Positions 56,446 through 64,000 of a DNA stretch of 64,000 nt are shown piece after piece. Within the stretch, counting starts at the first letter, position 1. Every line of letters begins with the position of its first letter. The stretch covers positions 62,001 through 126,000 of the forward strand of contig NZ_JAEMUH010000010.1 in NCBI RefSeq assembly GCF_016461785.1, written 5' to 3'. The DNA is from Marinomonas ostreistagni. Its GTDB lineage: Bacteria > Pseudomonadota > Gammaproteobacteria > Pseudomonadales > Marinomonadaceae. Made by a program: the position numbers and the translations under genes. The notes under the pieces were generated by a model. The model did no database searches. It saw only the letters and a list, made by a program, of their open reading frames with translations, and was not told where the DNA came from.

Positions 56446-57405
56446 TCATAGCCAATTGGATAACATGAAACCAACACCAAAAGAGCGCGTATAGTTATCG
56501 TAATCTAGAAGTGACTGACCATACCCCTCAAAATACTGGGCATACCCTCTGACCTTACCCCACATAGGAAAACTTACTCCTAATCTCACTGCCCCACGAT
56601 TATTGGAAAAGTCTAGATTATTTCTCACAAGCACGTCATAGGTCACATCATTGACTACATGCACAAGAGTCAATTCACCATGCCCCAAATATTCCTCTAT
56701 ATCTGGATTATCATCGTCTTCTTCAGATTCAGGAATTCGATACCAAGGCTTCAAAGAAACAACTGTGTTCTCATGCTCAAAAACAAAGTCTGCATACACT
56801 CTGTTCCAAGAACGTGAAAGAGGATCGCCGCGACCATTTGATTGGTGATCAATACCAAGGTTTACATGCGTCAATTTTGTACCGAAAAATGAAAAGTCTG
56901 TCTCTTTTCGAATAAAAGCTTCAGGCTCATAACTAGTATCCCGAAAAGGTGCAGAAATTTTGCTATTGTAAGCCTGCCAATAAGACTCTTGGGTATAAGC
57001 AAACCACAACTTTGAGTCATTGCCTAAAACACCTTTCGCCACAGGAAATTTCATACTCACCTGAAACTTAAACTCAGTATCTTGCAAAGTATCATCAGGG
57101 TTAGCGCTATTATATGAGTCCCTGTCTCCTGACTTTTGCGTATAGTAAACAGGTAAAAAATAATTGGGCCTATGCGGAGTTAAAACAAACGGGTCGCTGG
57201 ATGTTTGCTCCTCACGCTGAACTCTCTGCTCTACCATGCCTTTAGCTTTACGAGCCCTTTCGGAAATGGGCTCAGGTACTTCCGGCTCCAATGAGGAGGC
57301 TTGTGAACTAGGTTGCTCATTGGCACTATTTTTTACGTCTTCAGCCCAAGCACCAGATGCAAAACCAACCCCCAAAAGCAACCAACCGAACTTTCTATAT
57401 GACAT
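56446..57405 (-). CDS. pldA: Outer-membrane phospholipase A
   Basis: PldA hydrolyses acyl chains of phospholipids that reach the outer leaflet. The 319-residue precursor has a signal peptide (MSYRKFGWLLLGVGFASGAWA), a Pro/Glu-rich stretch (about 25-70), then a 12-strand barrel. Catalytic residues are in HQSNGRG (His and Ser, about 183-185) and RSWNRVY (Asn, about 197), matching His-Ser-Asn in E. coli. The 30-50-residue N-terminal linker is longer than in enterobacteria. TAGGAG lies 6 nt before the ATG. Confidence 0.95.
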   Translation of the reverse strand: MSYRKFGWLLLGVGFASGAWAEDVKNSANEQPSSQASSLEPEVPEPISERARKAKGMVEQRVQREEQTSSDPFVLTPHRPNYFLPVYYTQKSGDRDSYNSANPDDTLQDTEFKFQVSMKFPVAKGVLGNDSKLWFAYTQESYWQAYNSKISAPFRDTSYEPEAFIRKETDFSFFGTKLTHVNLGIDHQSNGRGDPLSRSWNRVYADFVFEHENTVVSLKPWYRIPESEEDDDNPDIEEYLGHGELTLVHVVNDVTYDVLVRNNLDFSNNRGAVRLGVSFPMWGKVRGYAQYFEGYGQSLLDYDNYTRSFGVGFMLSNWL

Positions 57406-57442
57406 TAATTACTCCTAGGGCTTTCTGCGTCTCTTATTTCAA

Positions 57443-57790
57443 TTAAGCAGGAATCACTTTCTTTAGATAAGAGTCATTATCCATCTCAATTATTTCAACT
57501 GATAGACTAACCTGTTTTACTGAAAAGCGACTTAAAGCATCTAGGACAGACTGTGAAAGTTCAGATTTCTGCTGTTTCGTTCGCCCTGAAAGCATACGGA
57601 CAGATACGTGCACAAATGCATCTTGAACGCCACCTGTGATGAAGTGTTTGCATGCAAAAGCTCTTAGCTTTATATCAGCAGGCAAAAATAACTGAGACTC
57701 GATGCAAGCTTGTTGAACCGATTCCATCCAATCGAGTGGTGGAACCTCTTGTTCTAAATTTTGACTGTACTCAATAATACAATGTGGCAT
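57443..57790 (-). CDS. 5-carboxymethyl-2-hydroxymuconate isomerase family protein
   Basis: A 115-residue tautomerase-superfamily protein of the CHMI type. MPHCIIEYSQN supplies the N-terminal Pro that acts as catalytic base, and CKHFITGG and FVHVSVRMLSGR are conserved. In 4-hydroxyphenylacetate degradation this enzyme (HpaF) isomerises CHM, but no other hpa gene is near, so the substrate here is unproven. AGGAAG precedes the ATG; ghrA ends 35 nt upstream. Confidence 0.88.
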   Translation of the reverse strand: MPHCIIEYSQNLEQEVPPLDWMESVQQACIESQLFLPADIKLRAFACKHFITGGVQDAFVHVSVRMLSGRTKQQKSELSQSVLDALSRFSVKQVSLSVEIIEMDNDSYLKKVIPA

Positions 57791-57825
57791 GAAGACTTCC
57801 TATTTTTAACGTTGTTATGAAAGTG

Positions 57826-58773
57826 TCAGTATCCTAACTGTATATTAACTGTAGGGGGTAACATATTTAAATGTCGGTAATTGCGTATGTTTTGAGCAAC
57901 GATTTCTACAGCACTTTGAGGCGTAGTTGGTGCAGAAATATGAGGCAAAACAGTGATATTTGGATGCGTCCAAAACGGGTGAGAGCGTGGCAGAGGTTCA
58001 TGCTGAAAAACATCCAATACAGCGTGATGAATTCGCCCTACATTTAACTCGTACATTAAAGCATCTTCATCAAGAATCTTTCCACGTGCAAAGTTGATGA
58101 TTTGGGCCCCTGGCTTTAGTTTAGCAAGGTTCTCATAACTCAATAACCCTTCAGTTTCAGGGGTTTGTGGTAATAAGCAGACCAGAATGTCACTCTGGTT
58201 GAGAACCTTTTCTAATCCCTGTTCGCCATCGTAGCAATTCATTCCTGATATTGATTTGGCACTTCGACTCCAACCCACTACGGAAAAACCGAAATCGATA
58301 AGCCTTTTTGCGGATTGCGCACCTAGCTCCCCCAGCCCAAGTACGCCTATTGTTCTTTGCTTAGCCGAGACATAAGGTAAGGGCTTCCACACCGCTTTCG
58401 ATTGTTGAGCTTTATAATCGGGCATATTACGATGAAGATAAAGAGACCACGCAAGCACAGCCTCACTCATTGTTCGACTCAATTCAGGATCAATTAAACG
58501 AACAATGCTAAAATTTGGCGCCACATCCGCTTGAAGAAGTTTCTCAACACCGGCCCAAACACTATGAACCCATACTAGGTTAGGCAGTAGTTTCAGCTGG
58601 TTAGGATCAGGGTTTGCTATAACAGCGATATCAGAGTTTTCCTTTTCGTGTTCTGACATCATTGATAAAGGCAAGATTAATTCATCAGGAAGCGATGATG
58701 ACAGCATATCCAACCATAACTGTTCTTCAGCTTTATCTAGGGAACTAACAAAAGGAATCGTGGACTTCAACAT
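57826..58773 (-). CDS. ghrA: Glyoxylate/hydroxypyruvate reductase A-like D-2-hydroxyacid dehydrogenase
   Basis: A 315-residue NAD(P)H-dependent enzyme reducing glyoxylate or hydroxypyruvate. NAD motif IGVLGLGELGAQSAKRLIDF (about 142-161) is followed by catalytic-set residues in INFARGKILDE (Arg), LDVFQHEPLP (Glu) and LPHISA (His). The WSR after the second strand (GWSRS) indicates NADPH preference (Arg at the 2'-phosphate position), as in GhrA. Ribosome site GGAGAGG before ATG. Followed by the CHMI gene. Confidence 0.9.
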   Translation of the reverse strand: MLKSTIPFVSSLDKAEEQLWLDMLSSSLPDELILPLSMMSEHEKENSDIAVIANPDPNQLKLLPNLVWVHSVWAGVEKLLQADVAPNFSIVRLIDPELSRTMSEAVLAWSLYLHRNMPDYKAQQSKAVWKPLPYVSAKQRTIGVLGLGELGAQSAKRLIDFGFSVVGWSRSAKSISGMNCYDGEQGLEKVLNQSDILVCLLPQTPETEGLLSYENLAKLKPGAQIINFARGKILDEDALMYELNVGRIHHAVLDVFQHEPLPRSHPFWTHPNITVLPHISAPTTPQSAVEIVAQNIRNYRHLNMLPPTVNIQLGY

Positions 58774-58815
58774 AACCTCTCCATTAACCGCTTAACCTGA
58801 CTGAAATAAATTTCG

Positions 58816-61221
58816 CTAGATTACTTCAGTTTCGAAGTGAGATTTACAATACTTCTCGAATTCCGTGGCACAAACAGGTCTACTAAAGTAGTACCCTTGG
58901 TAACTGTAACAGCCCATTAATTGCAATTGCTGAAAGTGCTCTAGTGTTTCAACTCCCTCAGCCAGCACATTTAACGATAAAGCGTTAGCCATAGCGATAA
59001 CGGCCAATACGATGGCGTAATCATCTTTATCATTTATTAAGTCTCTGACAAATGATTGATCAATTTTCAATCGATCAATTGGAAGATCTTTCAGGTATTT
59101 TAAAGAAGAGTAACCGGTACCAAAATCATCAACCGATAAACTGATGCCTAAATCACGCAACTGCTCCATCTTTGCCAAGGCACTATCAAGGTCAGACATT
59201 AAAACCGTTTCGGTAATTTCGATATCGACTAATTCAGCTGGTAAACCACTCTTATCCAAAGCCTCTATCACATAGTCTAGTAAATTAGCGTGGGCAAACT
59301 GCATAGGGCTCACATTGATTGAAATTTTCCAGCTATCCTGCCATAGACCTTGTTGACGCCAAGTAGCCACTTGCTCTGTAGACTTCTGTAGTACAATTCT
59401 GCCGATGTCATGAATAAGACCAATTTCTTCAGCAACAGGAATAAATTCCATTGGAGAAATAAAACCACGATCGTGGTCTTTCCAACGTAATAAAACTTCT
59501 GCGCCTATAATGTCACCCTTGTCATTATTTTGCGGCTGGTAATACACCTCAAACTCATCTTCTTTTAATGCACGATGGAGAGACTTTTCCATTTGCAAAC
59601 GTGCATCTGATGTGGATTGCATGTCCTCTTGAAAAAAGGCACACGTATTCCGCCCTAACTCTTTTGCCTTATAAAGAGCGGTATCAGCCTGCCTTAGAAT
59701 GGTTGCAGTAGATTCTTCTGAACCATCAAAATACGACACCCCCATACTCGCAGTGACATGTAAATCATGTCCTTCTACATGCTTTGGTTGAGAGCATTCA
59801 AAAAGTACGCGCTGAATAAAGTTATTCATGGAAACGTTACTTTCTTCCATGTCACCACGAACATTTCCCCACAGAAAGACAAACTCATCCCCACCTACTC
59901 GAGCAAATGTGGTGTTTGGCGGAACAAGTGGCAACAGGCCATCCACTATTTCTAACAATAATTGATCGCCTATATTATGTCCTAGCGAATCATTGATCGT
60001 TTTAAAGCGGTCCAAATCCAGCATGATCAATGCACCGAAACTGGCAGGTTTCATTTCACTCATACATTTCTGCAAATGATCTATCATTAATGCGCGATTC
60101 GGCAACCGAGTAAGTGAGTCATAAAATGAAAGCCTATTGATTCGTTTTTGAGCCTCTTTACGTTCAGACAAATCACGCATAAGCAAGACAAATTCTACTT
60201 CACCATGTACTTCGTACTTACTAATGCGTATTTCAATTGGGGTAAGAGTTAGATTATTAGATAGCGTCGTTTCAGCAGTCATGGTCTGATCAACAGGCAA
60301 ATCTCGCAATGAGTGCTCTAAAGATGCCCAAAAACTTCCTCCCTTAACAGTTGTCAGAGGTAAATTCGACATATCTTCTGAGGATTTATTTAAGAGCTTT
60401 TCTGCCGCCTCATTGACGACCTGCACTCTAAGCATTCTATCTAACACAACAATCCCATCCGCCGCGTGGCTGATCATGGCTTTTGAGTGTTGATGACTTC
60501 GATCTAACGCCTCCAGAGCATTGGTTAAACGCAGCCAAAGCGCATTAAAGGTTGCTTTCAAACGTCCTAGTTCATCATTGCTGTGTAATACATCAAAGCT
60601 TGCTGGTACAGATACTCCATTCACTTCATCTACTTTTGCCAATGACCATGTCAACTGCTTCACAGGGCGAGTGACAATCACATAAAATAGCCAAGAAAGA
60701 ATCAGAGCAAGCAAAACATCTTTAACCAAGTTTTGAATAAATAGCTGGCTATTAAAAGCGATAATTTGCTCAACCAAATAACGACGATCTAACTCTAACT
60801 GTATGCGACCTAGAGGAATCTCAATACCGCTAAAGTTCAATAAACGCCCGACAGAGAGTTGCTCACGTAATAAGAAGTTAGCAACATCATTAGATAAAGA
60901 CGGCGAGAGAGTTGGGGCACTTGCTTGAGCAAAAATGTGATCATTTTCATCATAAACAGTTGCTTGCTGAATGGCTGGGTTATATAGCAAACTTTCAACT
61001 TGTTGTTGAGCGAAAGTAACGTCTAGACGAAATAGTGCTTGGGAAAGGGGTCGTTCAACGATGGACAAAGTGTCGTTGAACTCTTTTTGTATTCGATATG
61101 GCTCTTGCTGAATAGTGCGATATGCTTGAAAAAAACTAAGTACTAAACTGAGAACAATCGCAAAAATTAGCGTTGCTAAAGACTGTTTGATGTAAAGTGA
61201 TCGATTTAATGCGGATATCAT
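58816..61221 (-). CDS. Membrane GGDEF-EAL protein with HAMP and PAS domains
   Basis: An 801-residue cyclic-di-GMP enzyme: TM1 (about 14-32), periplasmic sensor with LapD/MoxY-like features (about 35-155), TM2 (about 160-180), HAMP (about 182-240), PAS (about 245-355), GGDEF (about 365-535; RVGGDEFVF intact, no RxxD inhibitory site four residues before it) and EAL (about 545-800). The EAL motif reads EVL (GAEVLLRW), while the other metal/catalytic residues are present: NVSP, EITET, VDDFGTGYSSL, KID, AEGVE. Both activities are therefore possible. AGGG lies 6 nt before the ATG. Confidence 0.93.
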   Translation of the reverse strand: MISALNRSLYIKQSLATLIFAIVLSLVLSFFQAYRTIQQEPYRIQKEFNDTLSIVERPLSQALFRLDVTFAQQQVESLLYNPAIQQATVYDENDHIFAQASAPTLSPSLSNDVANFLLREQLSVGRLLNFSGIEIPLGRIQLELDRRYLVEQIIAFNSQLFIQNLVKDVLLALILSWLFYVIVTRPVKQLTWSLAKVDEVNGVSVPASFDVLHSNDELGRLKATFNALWLRLTNALEALDRSHQHSKAMISHAADGIVVLDRMLRVQVVNEAAEKLLNKSSEDMSNLPLTTVKGGSFWASLEHSLRDLPVDQTMTAETTLSNNLTLTPIEIRISKYEVHGEVEFVLLMRDLSERKEAQKRINRLSFYDSLTRLPNRALMIDHLQKCMSEMKPASFGALIMLDLDRFKTINDSLGHNIGDQLLLEIVDGLLPLVPPNTTFARVGGDEFVFLWGNVRGDMEESNVSMNNFIQRVLFECSQPKHVEGHDLHVTASMGVSYFDGSEESTATILRQADTALYKAKELGRNTCAFFQEDMQSTSDARLQMEKSLHRALKEDEFEVYYQPQNNDKGDIIGAEVLLRWKDHDRGFISPMEFIPVAEEIGLIHDIGRIVLQKSTEQVATWRQQGLWQDSWKISINVSPMQFAHANLLDYVIEALDKSGLPAELVDIEITETVLMSDLDSALAKMEQLRDLGISLSVDDFGTGYSSLKYLKDLPIDRLKIDQSFVRDLINDKDDYAIVLAVIAMANALSLNVLAEGVETLEHFQQLQLMGCYSYQGYYFSRPVCATEFEKYCKSHFETEVI

Positions 61222-61440
61222 TCTTACCCTACAACTTCAGCCTCTATGACAAACAATAAAAGGTATTCTCGATATATTCTTATAACTTACCAACGCATGA
61301 CTATACAGGGTTAATAGTCTTATGCAAACCACCCTTGGAATGATTTTGCTCAACTATTCTCTACTTAGCTTTAGCTATTAAATAGCCGCATATAAAGAGC
61401 AGACTTTTTACTAAAAATCCGTTAAATAAAGCTGGCTCTT

Positions 61441-62664
61441 TTATTTGTAAGGTAAGAATATCGAACCATCATGAGGCATGCCTGTATTGCGTTGATGATA
61501 CTTTGACAATACAACGGTTAATACTAGTACCCCACCAAGAACCAACCAAGAACCTAATACTACCGAGGACCAACCACCCAGTTGCCAAAAAGGGTCAAGG
61601 TAAAAACCACCAACACTCGCTCCGAGATAGTAAAAAACTAAATACAGTGACGAGGCACTTGCTTTAGCCTGTTTGGCATTTTTGCTAACAAATCCGCTTG
61701 TAGTTGAGTGACAAAGGAAAAAGCCAAAGCAATTGATAAATAAACCAACAATGATTGCAATCAAAGAGGGATACAGGGTGATCAAAGACCCTAGCATAAG
61801 GATGCCTGTCCCAATCGTCATGATCTTAGGCTGAGAAATGTATGCGGCTAACTTTCCTGAAAATGCCGAACCCACGGTACCACTTAAGTAGGTCAAAAAA
61901 AGAAGGCTGACATACTTTGCCGACAATGAATATGGTGCGTCCTCGAGAACAAAGGTAATGTAGCTGTATTGATTGATAAATATAAAAAAGTTAAAGCCGC
62001 CAATCAGGTAGCACATCAGCAAAACTGGGCTCCGAAGATGCAGCGTTACATTAGTAATAAAATCTCCTATCAAGAAAGGTTTAGCGTGGAAGTTTCGCGA
62101 GTTCGGCAACAGAACCCAGAACAAGGTAAAACAAACCATGCTGACAACAGACATCACCATAAATGCAGCTGAGGGCCCTTGCCACTCACCGATAAAACCG
62201 CCAATTAAGCGCCCACCTATGCCACCAATTGTATTCCCACTGATATAAAGCCCGACTGCCACAGCCATGGCATGAGGGGTATATTCATCACCCAGATAAG
62301 CAACCGCTATTGCAGGTAAGCCGGCAAGAAAAAAACCTTGAAGCCCTCTCAAAACTATAAGGCTGCTGTAATCACTGACGAAACTTAATGCAAATGTCGT
62401 AAGAGTCACCCCAAATAAAGTCACCACCATGATTTTTTTACGACCAAGCGCATCGGATAAAGGACCGTAGATTAATAAAGATAAGCCCAAAGTTAATGTT
62501 GTAATCGTAAAGCTACTCGACGCTTGTAGCTCACTAATTGCAAACGTTTGAGCGATCATAGGTAGCAACGGTTGGGTTACGTAAACATTAGCAAACACCA
62601 TAAACGAGCCAATAATAAGCGCTAACGTTCCGCGCCAAAATGCCCAACCACTGGATTCAATCAA
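61441..62664 (-). CDS. MFS transporter, YnfM-like
   Basis: A 407-residue permease with 12 segments. YVTQPLLPMIAQTFAISELQ after TM1, GPLSDALGRKKIM in the A-type loop and FFLCHSTTSGFVSKNA place it with YnfM-like arabinose/drug exporters. The start is TTG at 62664 (AGGTG 7 nt upstream); the ATG 7 nt earlier is out of frame. It is divergent from a LysR gene across 95 nt, so that regulator likely controls it. Substrate unknown. Confidence 0.9.
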   Translation of the reverse strand: MIESSGWAFWRGTLALIIGSFMVFANVYVTQPLLPMIAQTFAISELQASSSFTITTLTLGLSLLIYGPLSDALGRKKIMVVTLFGVTLTTFALSFVSDYSSLIVLRGLQGFFLAGLPAIAVAYLGDEYTPHAMAVAVGLYISGNTIGGIGGRLIGGFIGEWQGPSAAFMVMSVVSMVCFTLFWVLLPNSRNFHAKPFLIGDFITNVTLHLRSPVLLMCYLIGGFNFFIFINQYSYITFVLEDAPYSLSAKYVSLLFLTYLSGTVGSAFSGKLAAYISQPKIMTIGTGILMLGSLITLYPSLIAIIVGLFINCFGFFLCHSTTSGFVSKNAKQAKASASSLYLVFYYLGASVGGFYLDPFWQLGGWSSVVLGSWLVLGGVLVLTVVLSKYHQRNTGMPHDGSIFLPYK

Positions 62665-62759
62665 TGCATTTCACCTTCAAAAGACAATTAATGAAGGAAC
62701 TATACGCCCAATAAATTTATCAATAAAATATATAAAAATTATCATTTGGATCAAAATAA

Positions 62760-63653
62760 ATGATTGAGATAAAACCACTTAGATACTTCTTAGCTATTGC
62801 CGACACCTTAAGTTTTACACGTGCCTCTGAACAACTTTATGTTGCTCAACCTGCATTAAGCATGGCGATGAAAAAATTAGAACGAGAGCTAGACGTTACT
62901 CTTTTCCATCGACGCGATCGAAAAATAAGCCTAACAGATGAAGGAAAAGTGCTTTACGAATACGCTAGAAAACTCATTCAACAAGCAGACCAAACACAAT
63001 CTGCAATGGAAGAGCTCAGTGGGCTAAAAAGTGGTGAAGTCAGAGTGGGGATTCCCAGTATGCTTGGCTCTTACTACTTCCCTCCTATTCTAATGGCATT
63101 TCGCCATCGGTACCCAAACCTAACACTTCAAGTGATTGAAGGAGGCACATGGAAACTCCAGCAAATGCTAGAAAGTGGAGAAATAGACCTAAGTGTAATT
63201 GTTGCTGAAAAGCCAAACGATTCATTAGAAACTCACGGGCTTTTAAAAGAACAAATGTTAGTCACTATTAACCAAGACCACCCTTTCGTAGCATTACGAA
63301 GCATTGAGCCTGAACTGTTCTTTCAAGAAGAGCTCGTTATGTTCAAAGAAGGTTTTTTTCATCGACGCGTTATTGACCGATTAGCCCAGCAACAAGGAGT
63401 TAAGCCAAACATTGGCTTTGAGACTAACCTGATCCCTCTCATAAAATCTATTGTTCAACAGGGGTTTGGAATTACAACGCTCCTTGGAATGGTAATAGAA
63501 GAGAACGATGGGCTGGTCACACGACCGTTTTCTGATGAAGTTTGGCTGGATATCAATATTGCCTGGCGTAAAGATGGCTACCTTTCAAAAGCTAACCGCA
63601 CCTTCCTAGCATTCCTAATAGAAGAAACAGAGCGAAATAAACCTAGCACATGA
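62760..63653 (+). CDS. LysR-family regulator divergent to the YnfM-like gene
   Basis: A 297-residue regulator: winged helix at 3-62 (RYFLAIADTLSFTRASEQLY and QPALSMAMKKLERELDVTLF) and a periplasmic-binding-type effector domain (about 90-290; EVRVGIPSMLGSYYFPPIL). The cyn/CynR-like subtype is suggested by MLGSYYFPPI, but the effector is unknown. The 95-nt divergent gap should hold shared operators. No strong Shine-Dalgarno is visible before the ATG. Confidence 0.92.
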   Translation: MIEIKPLRYFLAIADTLSFTRASEQLYVAQPALSMAMKKLERELDVTLFHRRDRKISLTDEGKVLYEYARKLIQQADQTQSAMEELSGLKSGEVRVGIPSMLGSYYFPPILMAFRHRYPNLTLQVIEGGTWKLQQMLESGEIDLSVIVAEKPNDSLETHGLLKEQMLVTINQDHPFVALRSIEPELFFQEELVMFKEGFFHRRVIDRLAQQQGVKPNIGFETNLIPLIKSIVQQGFGITTLLGMVIEENDGLVTRPFSDEVWLDINIAWRKDGYLSKANRTFLAFLIEETERNKPST

Positions 63654-63810
63654 ACTTAACAACCAAGAAAACTGCGAAAACCTCACTAAAGGAATCCCTA
63701 TTGAGACATAAGCATTGATTAAAATGTAAAAAATCGTATCCTCCCATTGTCTCAGTCACATCAATGTTACTTTTTGTAAGCAATCTTCATAATGACCAAA
63801 GGACGAAGTC

Positions 63811-64000
63811 ATGAAACTTTCACTTCAGAGCAAAATTACTTTACAAAGCATTTTTGCCATTCTCATTGTCTCCATCTCTGTGGGCTGGCTTGCTTACAGC
63901 AAGTTTTACTCTGCAAATCAAGAAAGCATCCGATCTGAATCCGCTTCACAAGCATCCGCTATCAACGTTTATTTAACGAACTGGTATTCAGACCGAGAAT
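63811..64000 (+). CDS. Methyl-accepting chemotaxis protein (3' part outside window)
   Basis: The first 63 codons read MKLSLQSKITLQSIFAILIV with a transmembrane helix (about 10-28), then SKFYSANQESIRSESASQAS and a helix with YLTNWYSDRE, the usual start of a Cache-type chemoreceptor. AAGGACG precedes the ATG. The sensor, HAMP and signalling domain are beyond the window, so the family call rests on the N-terminus alone. Confidence 0.65.
   Translation, partial: MKLSLQSKITLQSIFAILIVSISVGWLAYSKFYSANQESIRSESASQASAINVYLTNWYSDRE

Overview
The window reads as a chromosomal segment of a marine gammaproteobacterium of moderate GC, most likely an Oceanospirillales member close to Marinomonas. The assignment rests on gammaproteobacterial synteny (ftsK; aat-infA / clpA-clpS-cspD; rluE-nudJ-mnmA-hflD; purB-roxA), a monomeric NADP isocitrate dehydrogenase, and a Pseudomonas-like glycine-betaine catabolic cluster with a BCCT betaine transporter. 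No insertion sequence, prophage, integrase or CRISPR array was seen. About 57 protein genes (two cut by the window edges) and two tRNA genes are annotated.

Layout. 1-8.2 kb: 3' part of the search begins with ftsK (partial), a porin, the N-degron set (aat, clpS, clpA) around infA, and cspD. 8.3-13.7 kb: RNA-modification and housekeeping run rluE-nudJ-mnmA-hflD followed by monomeric icd. 13.8-34.9 kb: a betaine block: gbdR regulator; a gbcB operon that also carries a CNMP-CBS-DUF294 nucleotidyltransferase-like protein and a DnaQ-like exonuclease; divergent gbcA; an orphan cytoplasmic tandem-Cache protein; a BCCT transporter; a 79-residue unknown; etfB-etfA-dgcB-dgcA; a V4R/DUF5943-like protein; an M19 dipeptidase; and a chemoreceptor. 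35-42.4 kb: purB-roxA-GNAT, fklB, a 50-residue membrane protein behind a Fur-like site, a universal stress protein, topB and a LysE exporter. 42.4-50 kb: two membrane-anchored coiled-coil unknowns, a PiT phosphate transporter, aldB with a divergent AraC regulator, and an MFS exporter. 50-53 kb: two identical tRNA-Leu(UAG) genes each with its own promoter and terminator, an EamA permease, and folE-folM. 53-64 kb: Tat-exported dienelactone hydrolase, glycosyltransferase-PAP2 pair, duplicated-domain lipoprotein, pldA, CHMI, ghrA, a GGDEF-EAL protein, an MFS/LysR divergent pair and a second (partial) chemoreceptor.

How the genes work together. The betaine block encodes uptake (BCCT), demethylation of glycine betaine to dimethylglycine (GbcAB, Rieske oxygenase plus reductase), dimethylglycine to sarcosine (DgcAB with a dedicated EtfAB pair), and transcriptional control (GbdR). 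The sarcosine-to-glycine steps are not in the window. A recurring CGACA-type motif lies in the gaps in front of gbdR, between gbcA and gbcB, ahead of the BCCT gene and ahead of the dgc operon, and is a candidate operator.

Main points for a second look: the tandem-Cache protein with no membrane segment and no output domain; the DUF294/exonuclease pair embedded in the gbcB operon; the betaine block sitting between hflD and purB, which are neighbours in many relatives; a 143-nt rluE/nudJ overlap that gives RluE an arginine-rich overprinted tail; a Fur-like site before a 50-residue membrane protein; and a LexA-like site immediately before topB.
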